Shown here: piece by piece, positions 61,334 to 64,000 of the stretch
Layout of the letters: the number at the start of each line of letters is the position of its first letter
Numbering within the stretch: position 1 is the first letter of the stretch
NCBI GenBank assembly: GCA_040877935.1
Contig: JBBDNB010000012.1
Span: forward strand, 85,309-149,308
DNA length: 64,000 nt
Origin: Chitinophagales bacterium
GTDB taxonomy: Bacteria > Bacteroidota > Bacteroidia > Chitinophagales > CAIOSU01
Direction: 5' to 3'
Notes under the pieces: model-generated
Seen by the model: only the letters and a program-made list of their open reading frames with translations
Database searches by the model: none
What the model was told of the DNA's origin: nothing
Position numbers and translations under genes: made by a program

Positions 61334-63988
61334 ATGTCATTTTTCCAAAACTCAGTTCTCAATAAGCACCTCAAATCACAAGACGACAAGGTTGTAAATG
61401 CAGCTTATGAAAAGTTCATTGCCTACTTTCATGATTCTGCTCGGCAACAAAATATCAGGAATTCAAAAGAAGAACAGTTTCAAGAAGGATTTCTGAGGGA
61501 GTTGTTTGTGAAAATTTTGGGCTATACACTTAATCCTGAGCCAGATTTCAATCTTACCACCGAACTCAAAAATGAAAAGGGAGCGAAGAAGACGGATGGA
61601 GCCATTTTAACAAGGGAGCATGCTCCCTTGGCTAAAAATAAGGTATTGGGCATTATCGAACTGAAAGGAACCGACACCAAAGATCTGGATAAAGTCAATG
61701 AACAAGCTTTCAATTACAAAAACAATCATTCAGCTTGTGTTTATGTGATTACTTCCAATTTTGAAAAGCTCCGATTTTTCATTCACAATGCCGTAGATCA
61801 TATTGAATTTAATCTTTTTACACTTTCTCTTGATGATTTCAAGTTACTCTGGCTTTGTTTAAACGCTGATAATTTGTTGAGTGGTGTTCCACTTAAAGTA
61901 AAAGAAGAGAGCCTACTTGCGGAAGAGAACATTACCAAGCAATTGTATAAGGATTATTCAGTTTTTAGAACGGACTTGTGGCACAATATGGTCAAGAATC
62001 ATCCGCAGGATGATCAATTGATGATGTTTAAGAAAACACAGAAACTCCTCGACCGTTTCCTGTTCATTTTCTTTTCAGAAGATAGCGGATTATTGCCTCC
62101 CAATTCAATTTCCAAGATTATTGAGAAATGGAGTCATGATAAAGATTGGGGAGAGAGTAAGAGCTTGTATGAAATTTACAAGCAGTATTTTGGATTTATC
62201 AATTCCGGCAGGCCAGCAAGAGGCGACAGGGCGGAAATCTTTGGGTATAACGGTGGTTTATTTCTGGAAGATTTGATTTTGGATAACATCAAAATTGACG
62301 ATGAAGTATTATTGAAACATACGCAGAAACTCACTGCTTACGATTTTCAGAGTGAAGTAGATGTAAACATTCTCGGACACATCTTTGAAAACTCGCTGAG
62401 CGAAATTGAGATCATCACAGCCGAACTGGAAGGGCAGGAGATAGACAAGAGTAAAAGCAAGCGGAAAAAGGATGGCGTTTTCTATACGCCTAAATACATC
62501 ACCAAATATATTGTTGAAAATACCATTGGCAAACTCTGCGAAGAAAAGAAAGAAAAACTCAAAATTACTGATGAACGCTTTGGCCAGGCCAGTAAACGGT
62601 CCAAAAAGGGTATAGAGGACTTAAAAGCCTACCGGGATTGGCTGCTTGATTTGAAAATTTGCGACCCGGCCTGTGGTTCCGGTGCTTTCCTCAACCAGGC
62701 ACTGGAATTTCTCATTGACGAACACCGCTACCTCGATGAACTGACTGCCCAATACCACAAATCACCAATGGTGTTGAGCGATATTGAAACGCATATCCTT
62801 GAGCAAAACATTTATGGGGTTGACATCAATGAGGAAAGCGTAGAAATCGCCAAGCTGTCCCTATGGCTGCGCACGGCACAAAGAGGGCGCAAGCTCACAT
62901 CCCTTAACAATAACATCAAATGTGGCAATTCGCTGATTGATGATCCGAAAGTGGCAGGGGGAAAGGCTTTTAACTGGCAAAAGGAATTTTCAAACGTATT
63001 TCCCGAAAAGAATAAAAAAGCCTTTCACATTACCACAGCTACGCACGACAGCCGTACCTCACAGCGGATGGTTGATTACAATGTGCGGGAGAAACGCGAC
63101 AATGGCCTGCGTCCAAAAGCACAACCTATTTGGCTGGAACCGGAGGATGAACTCCTGGTTACAAATACGGTAGCTGAGATAATTGACGAAGACGGGCTGA
63201 ATGTAATGGCCTATAATATTTGTGGCGATCACATGCATTTGTTGTTGGTATGTGATGAAGAGGAAGTCTCCGGTATAATGCAAAAGATAAAGGGCAGAAC
63301 TGCTCGCATGTTCAACAAGAGGCTTCAGCCCCCTGATAGCAATAGCAACAACAAGGGGTTGAAACCCCTTGCCCAAGATCCTGGTACTGACCATGCCCGG
63401 GAAGGAAACAAGGATAACAACAGCAGCAAGGGGATTAATCCCCTTGTCCAGAAAGGAAAAGAAAAATCGGTATCCCTGTGGACACAAAAGTTTGGCTGCA
63501 ATGAAATTGAAGATGAGAAGCAACTCTGGCATACAATTGAATACATACAAAACAACCGCACAAAGCACGAGCTACCACAGAATAAAAAGATAGAAAAGAT
63601 AATAGAAGGGTTTGTCTGCTCCTACGAACACGCCTTCCGCACCGAATACAAAGGCGGTTTTGATGTGGTGATTGGGAATCCGCCTTATGGAATCTTAATT
63701 GATAAGGAAACTCAGAAGTTTTATACTAAGCATTTTCCACTTACACAATATAAAACTAACCTCTACATACTTTTTATTGAGCGAATGCTGCAAGTTTTTG
63801 ACAAAGGAATTGTTCATTTTATTATCCCGAAATCACTATTGTTTAATTCCTATTATGAAGGAATCCGAAAAGAATTGATTAAAAGCACTGAACTAAATGA
63901 GATTTACACAATAACTGAAAAAGTATTTGAAGATGCGGAAGTAGGTAGTGTCTGGTCGAAAAGCACCATAAATCTAAGATCCCATTAA
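61334..63988 (+). CDS. Eco57I-like RM enzyme with embedded RAYT (HUH/Y1) domain; C-terminus truncated
   Basis: 884 residues. Nuclease core: EPDFNLTTELKNEKGAKKTDG and VLGIIELKG (D...ExK, about residue 109). Methyltransferase motif I: DPACGSGAFLNQAL (about 443). Target motif: NPPYG (about 782). Between KCGNSLIDDPKVAGGKAFNW and GGFDVVIGNPPYG, where relatives continue directly, about 205 residues (about 560-770) are inserted that read as a REP-associated tyrosine transposase: CGDHMHLLLV (His633-Met-His635, HUH), GIMQKIKGRTARMFNK, and IEYIQNNRTKHEL with Tyr737. Its linker contains repeat-encoded KGLKPLAQ and KGINPLVQ. The protein ends in an unrelated 12-15-residue tail right after EKVFEDAEV, with no target-recognition domain, so the gene is probably interrupted. 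Confidence 0.8.
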   Translation: MSFFQNSVLNKHLKSQDDKVVNAAYEKFIAYFHDSARQQNIRNSKEEQFQEGFLRELFVKILGYTLNPEPDFNLTTELKNEKGAKKTDGAILTREHAPLAKNKVLGIIELKGTDTKDLDKVNEQAFNYKNNHSACVYVITSNFEKLRFFIHNAVDHIEFNLFTLSLDDFKLLWLCLNADNLLSGVPLKVKEESLLAEENITKQLYKDYSVFRTDLWHNMVKNHPQDDQLMMFKKTQKLLDRFLFIFFSEDSGLLPPNSISKIIEKWSHDKDWGESKSLYEIYKQYFGFINSGRPARGDRAEIFGYNGGLFLEDLILDNIKIDDEVLLKHTQKLTAYDFQSEVDVNILGHIFENSLSEIEIITAELEGQEIDKSKSKRKKDGVFYTPKYITKYIVENTIGKLCEEKKEKLKITDERFGQASKRSKKGIEDLKAYRDWLLDLKICDPACGSGAFLNQALEFLIDEHRYLDELTAQYHKSPMVLSDIETHILEQNIYGVDINEESVEIAKLSLWLRTAQRGRKLTSLNNNIKCGNSLIDDPKVAGGKAFNWQKEFSNVFPEKNKKAFHITTATHDSRTSQRMVDYNVREKRDNGLRPKAQPIWLEPEDELLVTNTVAEIIDEDGLNVMAYNICGDHMHLLLVCDEEEVSGIMQKIKGRTARMFNKRLQPPDSNSNNKGLKPLAQDPGTDHAREGNKDNNSSKGINPLVQKGKEKSVSLWTQKFGCNEIEDEKQLWHTIEYIQNNRTKHELPQNKKIEKIIEGFVCSYEHAFRTEYKGGFDVVIGNPPYGILIDKETQKFYTKHFPLTQYKTNLYILFIERMLQVFDKGIVHFIIPKSLLFNSYYEGIRKELIKSTELNEIYTITEKVFEDAEVGSVWSKSTINLRSH
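61611..61630. repeat. in-frame REP-like palindrome P4 in the nuclease domain
   Basis: CAAGGGAGCATGCTCCCTTG, perfect, inside the RM gene. It encodes TREHAPLAK between DGAIL and KVLGIIELKG, i.e. in the loop before the catalytic ExK strand. Identical to the core of P3. Confidence 0.8.
63316..63335. repeat. in-frame REP-like palindrome (degenerate)
   Basis: CAAGAGGCTTCAGCCCCCTG; it encodes NKRLQPPD, matching NKGLKPLA from the next copy. It would be the oldest of three copies in the transposase-domain linker. Confidence 0.5.
63352..63371. repeat. in-frame REP-like palindrome P5
   Basis: CAAGGGGTT-GA-AACCCCTTG, nine-base arms; it encodes NKGLKPLA in the RM/transposase protein at about residues 673-680. 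Confidence 0.75.
63427..63446. repeat. in-frame REP-like palindrome P6
   Basis: CAAGGGGATTAATCCCCTTG, perfect; it encodes SKGINPLV at about residues 698-705. Same reading phase as P5. Confidence 0.8.
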
Positions 63989-64000
63989 TTTTTCAATGAC

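Overview
The window is chromosomal DNA of a Bacteroidota bacterium, probably an environmental gliding or Saprospira/Chitinophaga-like lineage. Four lines of evidence support this: (i) secreted proteins end in type IX secretion (T9SS) sorting domains (PKD adhesin 19053-24764, subtilase 54699-56357, haloperoxidase-like protein 58080-60947); (ii) there are many short lipoproteins and Bacteroidota-specific families (DUF4249, DUF6503, DUF6567); (iii) promoters follow the Bacteroidota TTTG-N19/20-TAnnTTTG pattern; (iv) start codons lack Shine-Dalgarno sequences. Base composition is moderately AT-rich, with two clearly AT-richer accessory patches (about 5.4-9.4 kb and 13.3-15.5 kb).

Layout. 1-5.4 kb: DUF4249 lipoprotein (cut by the left edge), metzincin-like lipoprotein, di-haem peroxidase, DinB, small membrane protein. 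5.4-9.4 kb: AT-rich island with a MORN/YwqK-like gene pair and a DUF262-HEPN pair that looks like a defence or toxin module. 9.4-10.4 kb: gene-free, repeat-rich. 10.4-17 kb: membrane metallophosphoesterase, M1 peptidase, HigBA toxin-antitoxin, DUF4160/DUF2442 pair, glycosyltransferase plus DUF6503 lipoprotein. 17-25 kb: GT-C-like membrane protein and a 1903-residue PKD adhesin. 25-31 kb: tRNA-Arg, thioesterase, M16-like protein, methyltransferase, CorA and SDR, flanked by two diverged copies of a ~350-nt putative structured RNA gene. 31-37 kb: lipocalin-like lipoprotein, glycosyltransferase, SLC12-type transporter, hypothetical proteins among hairpin repeats. 37-41 kb: type IIG-like restriction-modification (RM) enzyme. 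41-57 kb: mainly housekeeping (DMT exporter, RibD, PrmC, aconitase, UspA, GMC oxidoreductase, MnmA, GNAT) with GxxExxY/CAAAG repeats. 54-61 kb: subtilase, sterol-desaturase family, vanadium-haloperoxidase-like protein. 61-64 kb: a second Eco57I-like RM gene.

Two things stand out. First, the two RNA genes: each has a canonical promoter, a strong intrinsic terminator and about 350 nt between them, and they differ by tetraloop exchanges (GCAA/GAAA, and UUCG for GAAA) that keep the stems. I cannot assign them to a known family. Second, the RM gene at 61334-63988 carries in frame, between its methyltransferase motif I region and the NPPY motif, a complete-looking REP-associated tyrosine transposase (HUH, Y1) domain. 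It also carries in-frame CAAGGGG...CCCCTTG palindromes of a family that recurs just upstream of the gene and at the stop codon of the GMC gene. This is what a RAYT/REP partnership housed inside a restriction enzyme would look like.
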